The translations under genes were made by a program, and so were the position numbers. Under the pieces are notes generated by a model. It did no database searches. It was not told where the DNA came from and saw only the letters and a program-made list of their open reading frames with translations. Below are positions 1 to 7,872 of a DNA stretch of 64,000 bases, piece after piece. Numbering within the stretch: position 1 is the first letter of the stretch; every line of letters begins with the position of its first letter. Source of the stretch: Streptomyces sp. NBC_01451 (GTDB lineage: Bacteria; Actinomycetota; Actinomycetes; Streptomycetales; Streptomycetaceae); NCBI RefSeq assembly GCF_036227485.1, contig NZ_CP109479.1, positions 1,550,001-1,614,000 of the forward strand, given 5' to 3'.

Positions 1-408
1 GACGGCTACATCACCATGGGTCCCGACGAGGACCTCACGACCCAGTTCCGCAAGGGCGGCGGGGGCTCGGGGCTCGTCAGCGGCGGTACGAAGGTCTGCT
101 ACGGCCCCGACCGCGAGGAGGCCGTCCGTACGGCGCACCGGCTGTGGCCCAACCAGCTGCTGCCCGGCGAGATGGCCCAGATCCTGCCCACGCCGCGTCA
201 CTTCGAGCAACTGGAGCCGCTGGTCACCGAGTCCATGGTGAGCGAGAGGACGGTCTGCGGCCCGGACGTGGACGAACACCTCGCGGCCCTGTCCGCCTTC
301 GCCGACGCGGGCTTCGACCGGGTCTACGTCAGCCAGATCGGCCCCGACCAGCGCGGCTTCTTCGACTTCTACCGCACGAAGGTGCTGCCGCAGTTGTCGG
401 GCGGCTGA
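1..408 (+). CDS. F420-dependent LLM-class oxidoreductase, C-terminal part (5' truncated by window)
   Basis: The reading frame is open from the first base and ends at a TGA, giving 135 residues of what is normally a 310-330 residue luciferase-like TIM barrel. The tail resembles the actinobacterial F420/glucose-6-phosphate-dehydrogenase-like branch: it has a Gly-rich turn (GGGGSGL), a segment on the ordering of a helix (REEAVRTAHRLWPNQ) and a closing FFDFYRTKVLPQL helix. No start codon is in the window, so the N-terminal cofactor-binding part cannot be checked. Substrate unknown. The gene converges on the downstream GNAT gene, with a hairpin between them. Family assignment is fairly secure; use of F420 rather than FMN is inferred from the family. 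Confidence 0.8.
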   Translation, partial: DGYITMGPDEDLTTQFRKGGGGSGLVSGGTKVCYGPDREEAVRTAHRLWPNQLLPGEMAQILPTPRHFEQLEPLVTESMVSERTVCGPDVDEHLAALSAFADAGFDRVYVSQIGPDQRGFFDFYRTKVLPQLSGG

Positions 409-465
409 GGAGGGCGAACCTCCGGGACACTCACCGGGCCGGGGAGCCCGCGCCTCGACGGGCAA

Positions 466-508
466 CGCCCCGAAAGGGGCGCGGGGAACTGCGCGACGAG
501 CCACGACG
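466..508 (+). repeat. Streptomyces intergenic repeat with hairpin, probable bidirectional terminator
   Basis: A 6-bp stem CGCCCC-GAAA-GGGGCG (466-481) is followed by GCGGGGAACTGCGCGACGAG and CCACGACGG. This unit (hairpin, then CGCGGGGAACTGCGCGAC, then CAGCCAC) is a frequently seen intergenic motif in Streptomyces. A second copy lies on the opposite strand at 57928-57979. Its place between two convergent genes fits a terminator. There is no T tract, as is common in this genus. Confidence 0.65.
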
Positions 509-555
509 GCCCTCGGACACCACAGCGGACTCCCGGCCCGGCGGAGTGCTCACGC

Positions 556-1107
556 TCACCGCTTCAGCATCTCCGCGGTGATCGCCCACCGTTCGTGGTC
601 CCGCCAGGCCCCGTCGATGTAGAGGAAACCCGGCGAGTAGCCCTCCAGCCGGAAGCCGCAGCGCCGGGCGAGGGCGATCGAGGCGGCGTTGCCGGGCTGC
701 ACGTTGATCTCCAGCCGGTGCAGCCGCAGCGGCGGCCCGAAGGCGTACCGGACGACGAGACCGAGCCCCTCGCTCATCAGCCCCCGCCCGGCCGCATGGA
801 CGAACGCCCCGTATCCGAGGGCACCGCACAGAAAGCCGCCCTGGACGATGTTGTTGATGTTGACGAACCCGGCGACGGCACCCCGGGCGTCCTTCTCGCA
901 CACGAGGAACCCGGCCTTCGTCGGATCCTCGATCAGCCGCCCGGCGTACGAGGCGTAGGCGTCCGGGCTCGCCGGCGGGGCCAGCCAGGGGTGGTGCAGG
1001 GCCTTGCTCTCCCGCACCCGGTCGATGAACTCGGCACCGTCCTCGTAGGTGAACGGACGTATGCCCACGCGGGGCCCTTCGGCGAGATATCCACGGTGCT
1101 CAGACAC
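556..1107 (-). CDS. GNAT family N-acetyltransferase (RimJ/RimL type)
   Basis: This 183-residue protein, the usual length for RimJ/RimL-type acetyltransferases, starts at GTG 1107. It shows the family pattern: an N-terminal RIRPF-like strand (VGIRPFTYEDGAEF), a central strand with bulge (AVAGFVNINNIVQGGF), the acetyl-CoA-binding turn region (GRGLMSEGLGLVVRYAFG) and the C-terminal LEINVQPGNAASIALARRCGFRLEGYSP block, where N and A precede the helix that contacts CoA. The likely reaction is acetyl transfer from acetyl-CoA to an amino group, either a protein N-terminus or a small molecule. The substrate cannot be told. It stands 26 bp upstream of the LapA-like gene's end on the same strand and may be co-transcribed. 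Confidence 0.88.
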   Translation of the reverse strand: MSEHRGYLAEGPRVGIRPFTYEDGAEFIDRVRESKALHHPWLAPPASPDAYASYAGRLIEDPTKAGFLVCEKDARGAVAGFVNINNIVQGGFLCGALGYGAFVHAAGRGLMSEGLGLVVRYAFGPPLRLHRLEINVQPGNAASIALARRCGFRLEGYSPGFLYIDGAWRDHERWAITAEMLKR

Positions 1108-1133
1108 CCGGTCACCTTACGCGCGGCCCTTGT

Positions 1134-1388
1134 TCACCTTCGGCGGCGCATGAAGTAGGCCCCGCAGAGCGCGCCGATGGCCGCCGTGCCGAGCAGCGCC
1201 ATCCACAGCGGCATGGTCACTTCGGGGATCAGCAGGCGGATCCTGGTCGCGCGGGTGTTCTCGAAGATGAAGATCAGGGCGAGCAGGGCGAGCGCCCCGA
1301 CGGCGACCCGGGTGGGCGTCAGCAGCCCCCGCGCACCACCGGTCCCGCCACCGGCGTCGCCACGGCTCTCGGAGGTCTTCGGGCTCAT
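1134..1388 (-). CDS. Small LapA/DUF1049-like membrane protein
   Basis: An 84-residue protein starting at ATG 1388. A polar, Gly-rich N-terminus (1-25) is followed by a first membrane segment at about 27-45 (VGALALLALIFIFENT) and a second at about 60-77, and ends in the basic cluster RRRR. The sequence IFIFENTRATRIRLLIPEVTMPLW matches the LapA-type pattern (hydrophobic helix, N-T, then I-R-L plus a proline and a second helix). These proteins sit in the cytoplasmic membrane. In proteobacteria LapA helps lipopolysaccharide assembly, which cannot be its job in a Gram-positive organism, so the function is unknown. It probably shares a transcript with the GNAT gene. Confidence 0.72.
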   Translation of the reverse strand: MSPKTSESRGDAGGGTGGARGLLTPTRVAVGALALLALIFIFENTRATRIRLLIPEVTMPLWMALLGTAAIGALCGAYFMRRRR

Positions 1389-1472
1389 GGGGCCAGCATG
1401 AGCCCGGCCAGTGCTTCCCGCGCGCCCGGAGGTACGCCGGACGGGTGACGGCAGCGGGAGCCGGCCCGCTCC

Positions 1473-2399
1473 TCACCGCAGCGCCGGTTCCTCCAGCGTC
1501 AGTGTCCCCGCGTCGGCGTCCAGTTCGGCGGCCACCCCGAGGGGGACCGTCAGCGCCCCGTCGCAGTGCCCGAACCCGAACCCCTCCAGCACCGGCACCC
1601 CCAGTCCGCCGAGCCGGTCGGCGAACACGGCACGCAGCCCCTCGTACGGGCCGCACCTCTCCCACGAGCCGAGGACGATCCCGGCGACGCCGTCGAGCCA
1701 GCCGGTGCGCAGCAGCTGGGTGAGGTCCCGGTCGATCCGGTACGCGCTCTCCCCCACGTCCTCGATCATGAGCAGTCCGCCGCGCGCACCGGGCCGGGCG
1801 TGCGGGGTGCCCTGCTCGGTGGCGAGTATGGCCAGACAGCCGCCGAGGGTGACACCGCGGGCCCGCCCGGGTACCAGCGCCGGACCGGCCGCGGCGTCGA
1901 TGACCCGTACCGACTCCGGGTCGAACAGCGTGGCCCGCAGGTGCTCCTGTGCCCGCGCGTTCTTGAGGAAGTCGACGGCGGAGACCATCGGCCCGTGCAG
2001 CGTGGCGAGTCCCAGCCGGACCGCGAACGCCTCGTGCAGCGCGGTGATGTCGCTGTAGCCGACGAACACCTTGGGCCCGGCCGCCCGCAGCGCGTCCCAG
2101 TCGAGCAGGTCGACCATGCGCTGCGCGCCGTAGCCGCCACGGGCGCAGAGCACCGCGTCGACCGTGGGGTCGCACCAGGCGGCCTGGAGGTCGGCGGCCC
2201 GGTCGGCGTCCGTGCCCGCGAGGTAGTCGAACTCCCCGTGCCGGTCCAGGACATGAGGTGCGACGACGGGGTCGAGGCCCCAGCCGCGCAGCAGGTCGAG
2301 TCCGGACTGCAGGCGTTCCTCGCGCACGGGCCCGCTGGGCGCGACGACGGCCACGCGGGCACCGGGCGCGAGCCTCGACGGCCTGACGAGTGGCTTCAC
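1473..2399 (-). CDS. LD-carboxypeptidase (peptidase family S66)
   Basis: A 308-residue serine peptidase of the LdcA/MccF family. The start is GTG 2399, whose bases overlap the TGA of the upstream S9 peptidase gene (GTGA), so translation is coupled. The catalytic triad is visible: Ser116 in GYSDITAL, Glu213 in LMIEDVGE and His278 in FGHCDGALTVPLG. CARGGYGAQR (86-94) is the conserved loop before the nucleophile. Family members cut the bond between L- and D-residues in murein tetrapeptides, or act on peptide-nucleotide antibiotics (MccF). There is no signal peptide, so it is cytoplasmic. Last gene of the 6499-1473 operon; with a D-aminopeptidase in the same operon, a role in muropeptide recycling is the simplest reading. 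Confidence 0.9.
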   Translation of the reverse strand: MKPLVRPSRLAPGARVAVVAPSGPVREERLQSGLDLLRGWGLDPVVAPHVLDRHGEFDYLAGTDADRAADLQAAWCDPTVDAVLCARGGYGAQRMVDLLDWDALRAAGPKVFVGYSDITALHEAFAVRLGLATLHGPMVSAVDFLKNARAQEHLRATLFDPESVRVIDAAAGPALVPGRARGVTLGGCLAILATEQGTPHARPGARGGLLMIEDVGESAYRIDRDLTQLLRTGWLDGVAGIVLGSWERCGPYEGLRAVFADRLGGLGVPVLEGFGFGHCDGALTVPLGVAAELDADAGTLTLEEPALR

Positions 2400-4354
2400 T
2401 TGACCAGTTCCAGGGTCGGGATGCCGGGCGGGTTGAGTCCGAAGACCTGTGCGTACAGGGAGAGTTCGGCCTCCAGGACACGCACTGTCGTGTCCGCCCG
2501 CCGGAAGCCGTGCCCCTCCCCCTCGAAGGCGATGTACCGGTGCGGCACGCGCCGTCCCTCCGCCGCGAGCCGGGCGAGGAAGCGGTCGCACTGCACGGGC
2601 GGGCAGATGACGTCGTCCAGCCCCTGCAACAGCAGGAAGGGCGCGGTGATGTCGGCGGCGTGCTCGGCGGGCGAGCGCTCCAGATAGCGGCCCGGGACCT
2701 CGGCGAGCGGGCCGACCAGGGACTCCAGGTACTGCGACTCGAAGTCGTGGGTCTCCCCCGAGCCCCAGCCCGCCAGGTCGAGGATCGGGTAGAGGATCGT
2801 GCCGCAGGCGTAGACGTCGGTGCCGGTGAGGGAGGCCGCGGCGGTCCAGCCGCCCGCGCTGCCGCCCCGGACGGCGAGCCGGGCGCGGTCCGCGGTGCCC
2901 TCGTCGGCGAGGGCGAGGGCGACGGCCGCGCAGTCCTCGACGTCGACGACGCCCCACTGTTCGCGCAGCCGGTCGCGGTACTCGCGCCCGTACCCGGTCG
3001 AGCCGCCGTAGTTGACCTCGGCGACGCCGATGCCCCGCGAGGTGAAGTAGGCGATCTCCAGGTCGAGCACGAGAGGCGCCCGCCCGGTCGGCCCGCCGTG
3101 CGCCCACACGACGTACGGGGGCAGCTCGTCGTCGGGCGCCGTGCACCCCGGGTGGTGCGGCGGATAGATGTGCGCGTGGATGTCCCGGCCCTCCGGGCCG
3201 GTGAAGGTGCGGATCTGCGGCTCGGGATAGTGCACGGGGTCGACCGGGTCCTGGTGGGCGGCGCCGATGACCCGGGCCCGTCCCGTACGGGTGTCCAGCT
3301 CGACGACCTCGGCCGCGCTGCGCGGGCTGGCCCCGACGGCGAGGACCCGGTCCCCGTGCACGGCGAGGGTGGCCGCGAACTCTGTCCAGGGACCGCAGGT
3401 GTCGACGACGTCGCCGGTCCCGGGGTCCAGGATCCCGAGCGTGGTCGCCCCGCGCCCGTGCACGACCGCGACAGGACCGCCCTCCAGCGGGGCGAACCAG
3501 CGCTGCCCGACCTTCCACAGCGCGCCGCCGAACTCCTCCGGGCGGGGACACACGGGCACGTCGTCCCGGTAGAGGTTCCACCAGCCGGAGCGGTCGCTGA
3601 CGTACAGCAGCGCGCCGTCGCCCGCCCAGTCCACCTGGGCGATCGACTCCTCGGGCCCTCCGGCGACCGTCCGGGCGCCGCTCAGCGTGCCGTCGGCGCC
3701 CACCTCCGCGAGGACCAGCTCGGTCCCGTCCCAGGGCATCCGCGGATGGTCCCAGGCGAGCCAGGCGGCGCGCCGTCCGTCGGGCGAGACGCGGGGGCCG
3801 GTGACGAACCGGTGCCGGTCGTCGCTGAGTTCGCGTACGGCGCCACGCTCCTCGGCGGCCGATCCGTCCAGCGGCACGGCGGCGAGCACGCGCCGCACAT
3901 CGGTGGGAGCCTCGCCGGTGAACTCCTCCATTACGCACCAGACTTCACCGAGTTCGAGCCGCAACTGCGGCTCCACCCACCGCAGTCCGCCGCCGACCGG
4001 GGACAACGGCGTGAGCGGGCGCGGTTCCTGACCCTCCGTCAGGCAGTACAGCCGCTGATCAGCGAAGTTGACGAACACGACCAGCGCACCGCCGTCGAGC
4101 ACCGCACCGGCCCACGGGTGGCCGCCGTACTCCATGACCCGGCTGCGCACGTTCCACGGCGCGTCCAGGACCGACTCCTGGGAGCCGTCGGAGCGCCGTC
4201 GCACCAGGGTGCGCCGGCCGCCCTCGGTGGGCCGGGGCTCGGTCCACCACGCCTCGTCGCCGACGAACCCCACGTACTCGGGCGACCCGTCGTGCTCGGC
4301 GGCGAGTTCCGCGTCGATGGGCGAGGGCCATGATCCGTACGGCAGTGTCTGCAC
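2396..4354 (-). CDS. Prolyl oligopeptidase family serine peptidase (S9, dipeptidyl aminopeptidase/acylaminoacyl peptidase type)
   Basis: The preferred start is GTG 4354 (protein begins MQTLPYGSWPSP), 14 bp after the M20 stop, with GGGGA five bases upstream. A GTG at 4366 has its GGAG directly abutting and is less likely. The 652-residue protein has an N-terminal beta-propeller (about 1-400, many D-G-R turns such as SPDGRRAAW and DRSGWW) and a C-terminal alpha/beta-hydrolase domain. The nucleophile is Ser499 in GGSAGGW, the acid Asp581 in QGLDDVICP and the base His615 in GEGHGF. Such enzymes remove dipeptides or acyl-amino acids from short peptides in the cytoplasm. Its place between M20 and S66 peptidases suggests sequential peptide breakdown. 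Both neighbouring junctions are tight. Confidence 0.92.
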   Translation of the reverse strand: MQTLPYGSWPSPIDAELAAEHDGSPEYVGFVGDEAWWTEPRPTEGGRRTLVRRRSDGSQESVLDAPWNVRSRVMEYGGHPWAGAVLDGGALVVFVNFADQRLYCLTEGQEPRPLTPLSPVGGGLRWVEPQLRLELGEVWCVMEEFTGEAPTDVRRVLAAVPLDGSAAEERGAVRELSDDRHRFVTGPRVSPDGRRAAWLAWDHPRMPWDGTELVLAEVGADGTLSGARTVAGGPEESIAQVDWAGDGALLYVSDRSGWWNLYRDDVPVCPRPEEFGGALWKVGQRWFAPLEGGPVAVVHGRGATTLGILDPGTGDVVDTCGPWTEFAATLAVHGDRVLAVGASPRSAAEVVELDTRTGRARVIGAAHQDPVDPVHYPEPQIRTFTGPEGRDIHAHIYPPHHPGCTAPDDELPPYVVWAHGGPTGRAPLVLDLEIAYFTSRGIGVAEVNYGGSTGYGREYRDRLREQWGVVDVEDCAAVALALADEGTADRARLAVRGGSAGGWTAAASLTGTDVYACGTILYPILDLAGWGSGETHDFESQYLESLVGPLAEVPGRYLERSPAEHAADITAPFLLLQGLDDVICPPVQCDRFLARLAAEGRRVPHRYIAFEGEGHGFRRADTTVRVLEAELSLYAQVFGLNPPGIPTLELVK

Positions 4355-4368
4355 TGTGTTCCCCACTC

Positions 4369-5673
4369 CTAGGCCGTGCGCAGGAACCGGTCGAGTACCC
4401 GGACTCCGAAGTGCAGCGCCTCGACCGGGACACGCTCGTCCACACCGTGGAAGAGTGCCTGGTAGTCGAAGCCCTCGGGCAGCTTCAGCGGCGCGAATCC
4501 GTACCCGGTGATACCCAGCCGCGAGAACTGCTTGGCGTCGGTCCCACCGGACATGCAGTAGGGCACCACGAGCCCCTCGGGCGCGAACTCCTCGACGGCG
4601 GCGCGCATTCGGGCGTACGTGGGTGAGTCCACCGGCGCTTGCAGGGCTCCCGAACGGTGGTGGAACTCCCACTCCACGTCGGGGCCGGTGAGTTCGTCGA
4701 GGGTCGCGCGGAACTCGTCCTCGCAGCCGTACAGGAAGCGCCCGTCGACGTACGCGACGGCTTCGCCGGGGATCACGTTGACCTTGTAACCGGCGCTCAG
4801 CATGGTCGGGTTGGCGCTGTTGCGGACGGTCGCCTCGACGAGCCGGGCGGCGGGTCCGAGTTTGGTGAGGAGCCCGTCGACGTCGTCCAGGTCGGGCACG
4901 ATCCCGTAGAGGGCGGCCAGTTGGGTCAAGGCTGCCTGCACGGTCGGGGTGAGGCGCAGTGGCCACTCGTACGCGCCGATGCGGGCGACGGCGGCGGCGA
5001 GGCGGGTGACGGCGTTGCTGTGGTTGACCTTCGAGCCGTGTCCGGCACGGCCCCTGGCGGTCAACTTGAGCCAGCCGGTGCCGCGTTCACCGGCGGCGAT
5101 GGGGTACAGATGGCGTCCGCCGCCGTCGTGGAAGGTGAACGCCCCGGACTCGCCGACCCCTTCGGTGCACCCCTCGAACAGCCCCGGGTGCTCGGCGGCC
5201 AGGAATCCGGCGCCGTCGGCGGCGCTGTCCTCCTCGTCGGCGGTGAACGCGATCACGATGTCGCGCCGGGGCCGGACGCCCTCGCGGGCCCAGTCGCGGA
5301 CGACGGCGAGGATCATCGCGTCCATGTTCTTCATGTCGACGGCGCCCCGCCCCCAGACGACGCCGTCGCGGATCTCCCCGGAGAACGGGTGCACGCTCCA
5401 GTCGTCGGCGCGTGCGGGCACGACGTCCAGGTGCCCGTGCAGGAGCAGGGCGTCGGCGGCGGGGTCGGTGCCCTCGATCCGGGCGACGACGTTGGTGCGG
5501 CCCCTGGTCCGTTCGAGGAGTGTGGGCTCCAGGCCCGCCTCGGCGAGCAGGGCGGCGGCGTACTCGGCGGCGGGCCGCTCCTGACAGTCGCCGCCGCCGT
5601 GGTTGGTCGTGTCGATCCGGATGAGATCGGAGGTGAACGCCACCACCTCGTCGAGCGCCTGCTGGTCAGCCAT
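4369..5673 (-). CDS. M20/M25/M40 family metallopeptidase
   Basis: A 434-residue zinc hydrolase starting at ATG 5673, which overlaps the end of dppA by 8 bp. Metal-site residues are in place: His81 and Asp83 in HGHLDVVPA, Asp113 in WGRGAVDMKNMD, the catalytic Glu147 and ligand Glu148 in TADEEDS, and His near the end in LFHGVDERV. The dimerisation (lid) domain lies at about 190-310. The segment MSGGTDAKQFSRLG is characteristic of the ArgE/DapE/aminoacylase-like branch. The reaction is cleavage of an amide bond in a small peptide or N-acyl amino acid; the exact substrate is not evident. No signal peptide, so cytoplasmic. Second gene of the peptidase operon. Confidence 0.92.
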   Translation of the reverse strand: MADQQALDEVVAFTSDLIRIDTTNHGGGDCQERPAAEYAAALLAEAGLEPTLLERTRGRTNVVARIEGTDPAADALLLHGHLDVVPARADDWSVHPFSGEIRDGVVWGRGAVDMKNMDAMILAVVRDWAREGVRPRRDIVIAFTADEEDSAADGAGFLAAEHPGLFEGCTEGVGESGAFTFHDGGGRHLYPIAAGERGTGWLKLTARGRAGHGSKVNHSNAVTRLAAAVARIGAYEWPLRLTPTVQAALTQLAALYGIVPDLDDVDGLLTKLGPAARLVEATVRNSANPTMLSAGYKVNVIPGEAVAYVDGRFLYGCEDEFRATLDELTGPDVEWEFHHRSGALQAPVDSPTYARMRAAVEEFAPEGLVVPYCMSGGTDAKQFSRLGITGYGFAPLKLPEGFDYQALFHGVDERVPVEALHFGVRVLDRFLRTA

Positions 5674-6499
5674 ACTGCTCCTCCACCGCGGCCGAGACGA
5701 TCGTCGTGACCGCCTTGAAGGTACGAATGCCCTCGTACATTGTGCCGCTCGTGTACGCCACCTTCCGCTCCCCGATCCGCCCGACGCCGGGCACGACGGT
5801 GGCGGCCATGGAGAGATGCTCGGCGTCGAACTCCAGCGCGACGGTGAACGGCCCGCCGACGACGGGCTCGTGCCGCACGGCCAGTACGGCGGCCTCCTTC
5901 GCGGCGGCCCGGATGTCGGCGGCGGTCCTGGCAGGCGTCCGGCACACGGCGGCGTACCGCGACACATGGTCCTTGACGGCGACCTTCAGCGCCTCGGGCG
6001 CGTATCCGAGCGCGTCCTCGCAGGCGAGGTCGTCGCCGGTGACGAGCACGACGGGAACCCCGTACTCGGCGACGACATGGGAGTTGAGGAGCCCTTCGCT
6101 GGCCCGTACGTCGTTCACCCACACGCCGGTGATGGAGTTGGCGAGGTAGGTGTGGGCGAGGACGCCCTCCATTCCGGCGCCCGCGTGATAGCCGACGAAG
6201 GCGATGCCGTCGACGTCGCCGTGCTGCACGCCCTCCACCATGGACAGCGACTTGTGGCGCCCGGTGAGCATCTCCACCCGCTCGTCCAGCCGTTCGAGGA
6301 GCAGGTTGCGCATGGTCCAGTGGGCCTCGTTGACCAGCACCTCGTCGGCGCCGCCGTCGAAGAAGCCGAGCACGGCCGCGTTGACGTCCGAGGTGAACAT
6401 CGAACGGCACCGCTCCCACTGCGGGGTGCCCGGCAGTACGTCGGCCGGCCAGGTGACGCCGGTGGCGCCCTCCATGTCGGCGCTGATGAGGATCTTCAT
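5666..6499 (-). CDS. dppA: D-aminopeptidase, peptidase family M55
   Basis: The start is ATG 6499 (MKILISADMEG), giving 277 residues, the family's usual size. Zinc ligands match the pattern known from Bacillus subtilis DppA: Asp8 and Glu10 in ADMEG, His60 in NEAHWTM, His105 in VGYHAG and Glu135 in VRASEG. M55 enzymes release N-terminal D-amino acids from short D-peptides and form self-compartmentalising decamers. First gene of a four-peptidase operon. The combination suggests use of D-Ala-containing peptides from cell-wall turnover. The N-terminal extension open to 6577 is rejected because it lacks an initiation signal and because MKIL is the conserved family start. Confidence 0.92.
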   Translation of the reverse strand: MKILISADMEGATGVTWPADVLPGTPQWERCRSMFTSDVNAAVLGFFDGGADEVLVNEAHWTMRNLLLERLDERVEMLTGRHKSLSMVEGVQHGDVDGIAFVGYHAGAGMEGVLAHTYLANSITGVWVNDVRASEGLLNSHVVAEYGVPVVLVTGDDLACEDALGYAPEALKVAVKDHVSRYAAVCRTPARTAADIRAAAKEAAVLAVRHEPVVGGPFTVALEFDAEHLSMAATVVPGVGRIGERKVAYTSGTMYEGIRTFKAVTTIVSAAVEEQYG

Positions 6500-6641
6500 C
6501 GTGAGACAGTCCCGTCGCAGGTCAGCGGCTCGCTGTCCGAACGTTACGCGCCGGGCGCGGTCCCGGCCAGGAAGCACCCCTTCGGCCTCCCGGGTGGACT
6601 CACGGATCTACGCGCCGAACCGTTCAGTAGCCGGAACGCGG

Positions 6642-6677
6642 CGACAGCCCCGCCTCCTCACGGAAACGGGGCTGTCG
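6642..6677 (-). terminator. Transcription terminator hairpin after the LAETG surface protein gene
   Basis: An 11-bp perfect inverted repeat, CGACAGCCCCG (6642-6652) and CGGGGCTGTCG (6667-6677), with a 14-nt loop. It lies 47 bp beyond the stop of the minus-strand surface-protein gene and upstream of dppA, so it should end the former and insulate the peptidase operon. There is no T run, as is common in Streptomyces. Confidence 0.75.
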
Positions 6678-6723
6678 GGCGACCTGTCGCGCTACGGGAC
6701 GGCCGCGGTCGCGGCGCTCCCGG

Positions 6724-7635
6724 TCAGGAGCGGCGGGCGCGGCGGGTCAGGAAGAGCGCGCCGGCGCCGAGGGCGAGCACCACGGCCGCCGCACCGGCGA
6801 TCGTGCCGACCGGCGCGCCGGCGCCGGTCTCCGCCAGCGGCGGGGTGCTCTCGCTGGGCGAGGGCTCCGGGCTGGTGGGCGGCGTCGACTCCGCCGGGGG
6901 CACGTCCGGGGTGGTGGGCGGCGTGCTGGAGGAGGCCGGCGGGGTCGTCTCCTCGGCGGGCGGCTCGCTGCTCGCGGGCGTCGTGGGAGTCGCGGGCGTG
7001 GTCGGGGTGGCCGGGGTGCTCGGCGCGGGCTCCGACGGAGTGGGGGCGGGCGGCTCGGAGGCGCCGGTCTCGCACGCCTTGTCGCCGCCGTTCCAGGCCG
7101 CTATGAGGTGGTAGGGCGTGACCACGCCGTCGGGCTGGTAGGGGGCGGGACCGTGGCCCTCCCCCTCCTTGCCGTCGTACGCGATGTCGTCGCCGTACAG
7201 GTCGATCTGCCCGTAGCAGTCCGGGGTCTTCACACTCAGCTTCTGCCAGGTGTGCTCCGCGCCACCCGCGTCGGCGACGTCCGCCGAGGTCAGGTAGACG
7301 GTGTCCTTCTCGACGAAGGTCTGGCGGCCGGAGGTGTTCCAGTTCGGGCCCTCGGTCGTGTACTCGGCCAGGGACACGGGGTACTTGCAGCCCTCCCCGA
7401 CACTCTGGCCCGGGGCCAGCCGCACCTCGACGGAGCCGGGAGCGCTGTCCCAGGCGTGGAACCCGCCCTGCGAGGTCCAGTCGCCGCCGTCGACGCGGTA
7501 CTGGACGGTGGCGGACTGACACGACCCGCCGTTGGTCGCGCTCGCCGTACCGGCCCCGAGTACGGGTACGACAGCGGCGGCGAAAGCGGTTGCGGCGAGG
7601 ACAGTCAGAGTTCTGGACTGGAGCGAACGCGACAA
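6724..7635 (-). CDS. Sortase-anchored surface protein with LAETG sorting signal
   Basis: A 303-residue exported protein. Residues 1-33 form a signal peptide (SRSLQSRTLTVLAATAFAAA, cleavage after GTASA). Residues 34-190 form a globular region with conserved Cys and Trp residues (GGSCQSATVQYRVDGGDW, TPDCYGQIDLYG, HLIAAWNGGDKACE). A Pro/Ser/Thr/Glu stalk follows at about 191-262 with repeats of the type TPATPTTP. The C-terminus is a cell-wall sorting signal: LAETG at 267-271, a hydrophobic helix and the tail TRRARRS. LAxTG is the signal used by actinobacterial class E sortases. The globular part resembles a family of Streptomyces LAETG proteins of unknown function. No sortase gene is in the window. 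Confidence 0.88.
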   Translation of the reverse strand: MSRSLQSRTLTVLAATAFAAAVVPVLGAGTASATNGGSCQSATVQYRVDGGDWTSQGGFHAWDSAPGSVEVRLAPGQSVGEGCKYPVSLAEYTTEGPNWNTSGRQTFVEKDTVYLTSADVADAGGAEHTWQKLSVKTPDCYGQIDLYGDDIAYDGKEGEGHGPAPYQPDGVVTPYHLIAAWNGGDKACETGASEPPAPTPSEPAPSTPATPTTPATPTTPASSEPPAEETTPPASSSTPPTTPDVPPAESTPPTSPEPSPSESTPPLAETGAGAPVGTIAGAAAVVLALGAGALFLTRRARRS

Positions 7636-7872
7636 AATGAGCCTCTGTGGTTCGAAATGTGTGGGAGGTGTGTCGAGTGCCAGTGACCGGCGCGGGCGGA
7701 CACACGAAGCCTGCGCGACCAGGTCACTCGCGTCACTTCACTCGCTTCAGACGCAGCGAAGTGATCCGCATTCTCGCCACGCCGAACGACTCCCGTCAAT
7801 CCTCCACGACTTCTCCACATTCCGACTTGGTCACGGCGGCCTCCGGCGTCACGTTTCCGGCCGCCGCGGACC

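Noticed and set aside
144..581. Open frame of 145 codons over the first gene and its terminator
   Set aside because: Arg/Pro-rich composition with no motif, overlapping a clear luciferase-like coding frame in another phase.
1117..2481. Long minus-strand frame across the LD-carboxypeptidase gene
   Set aside because: Composition is Arg/Gly/Pro noise; the S66 protein in another frame has a complete catalytic triad.
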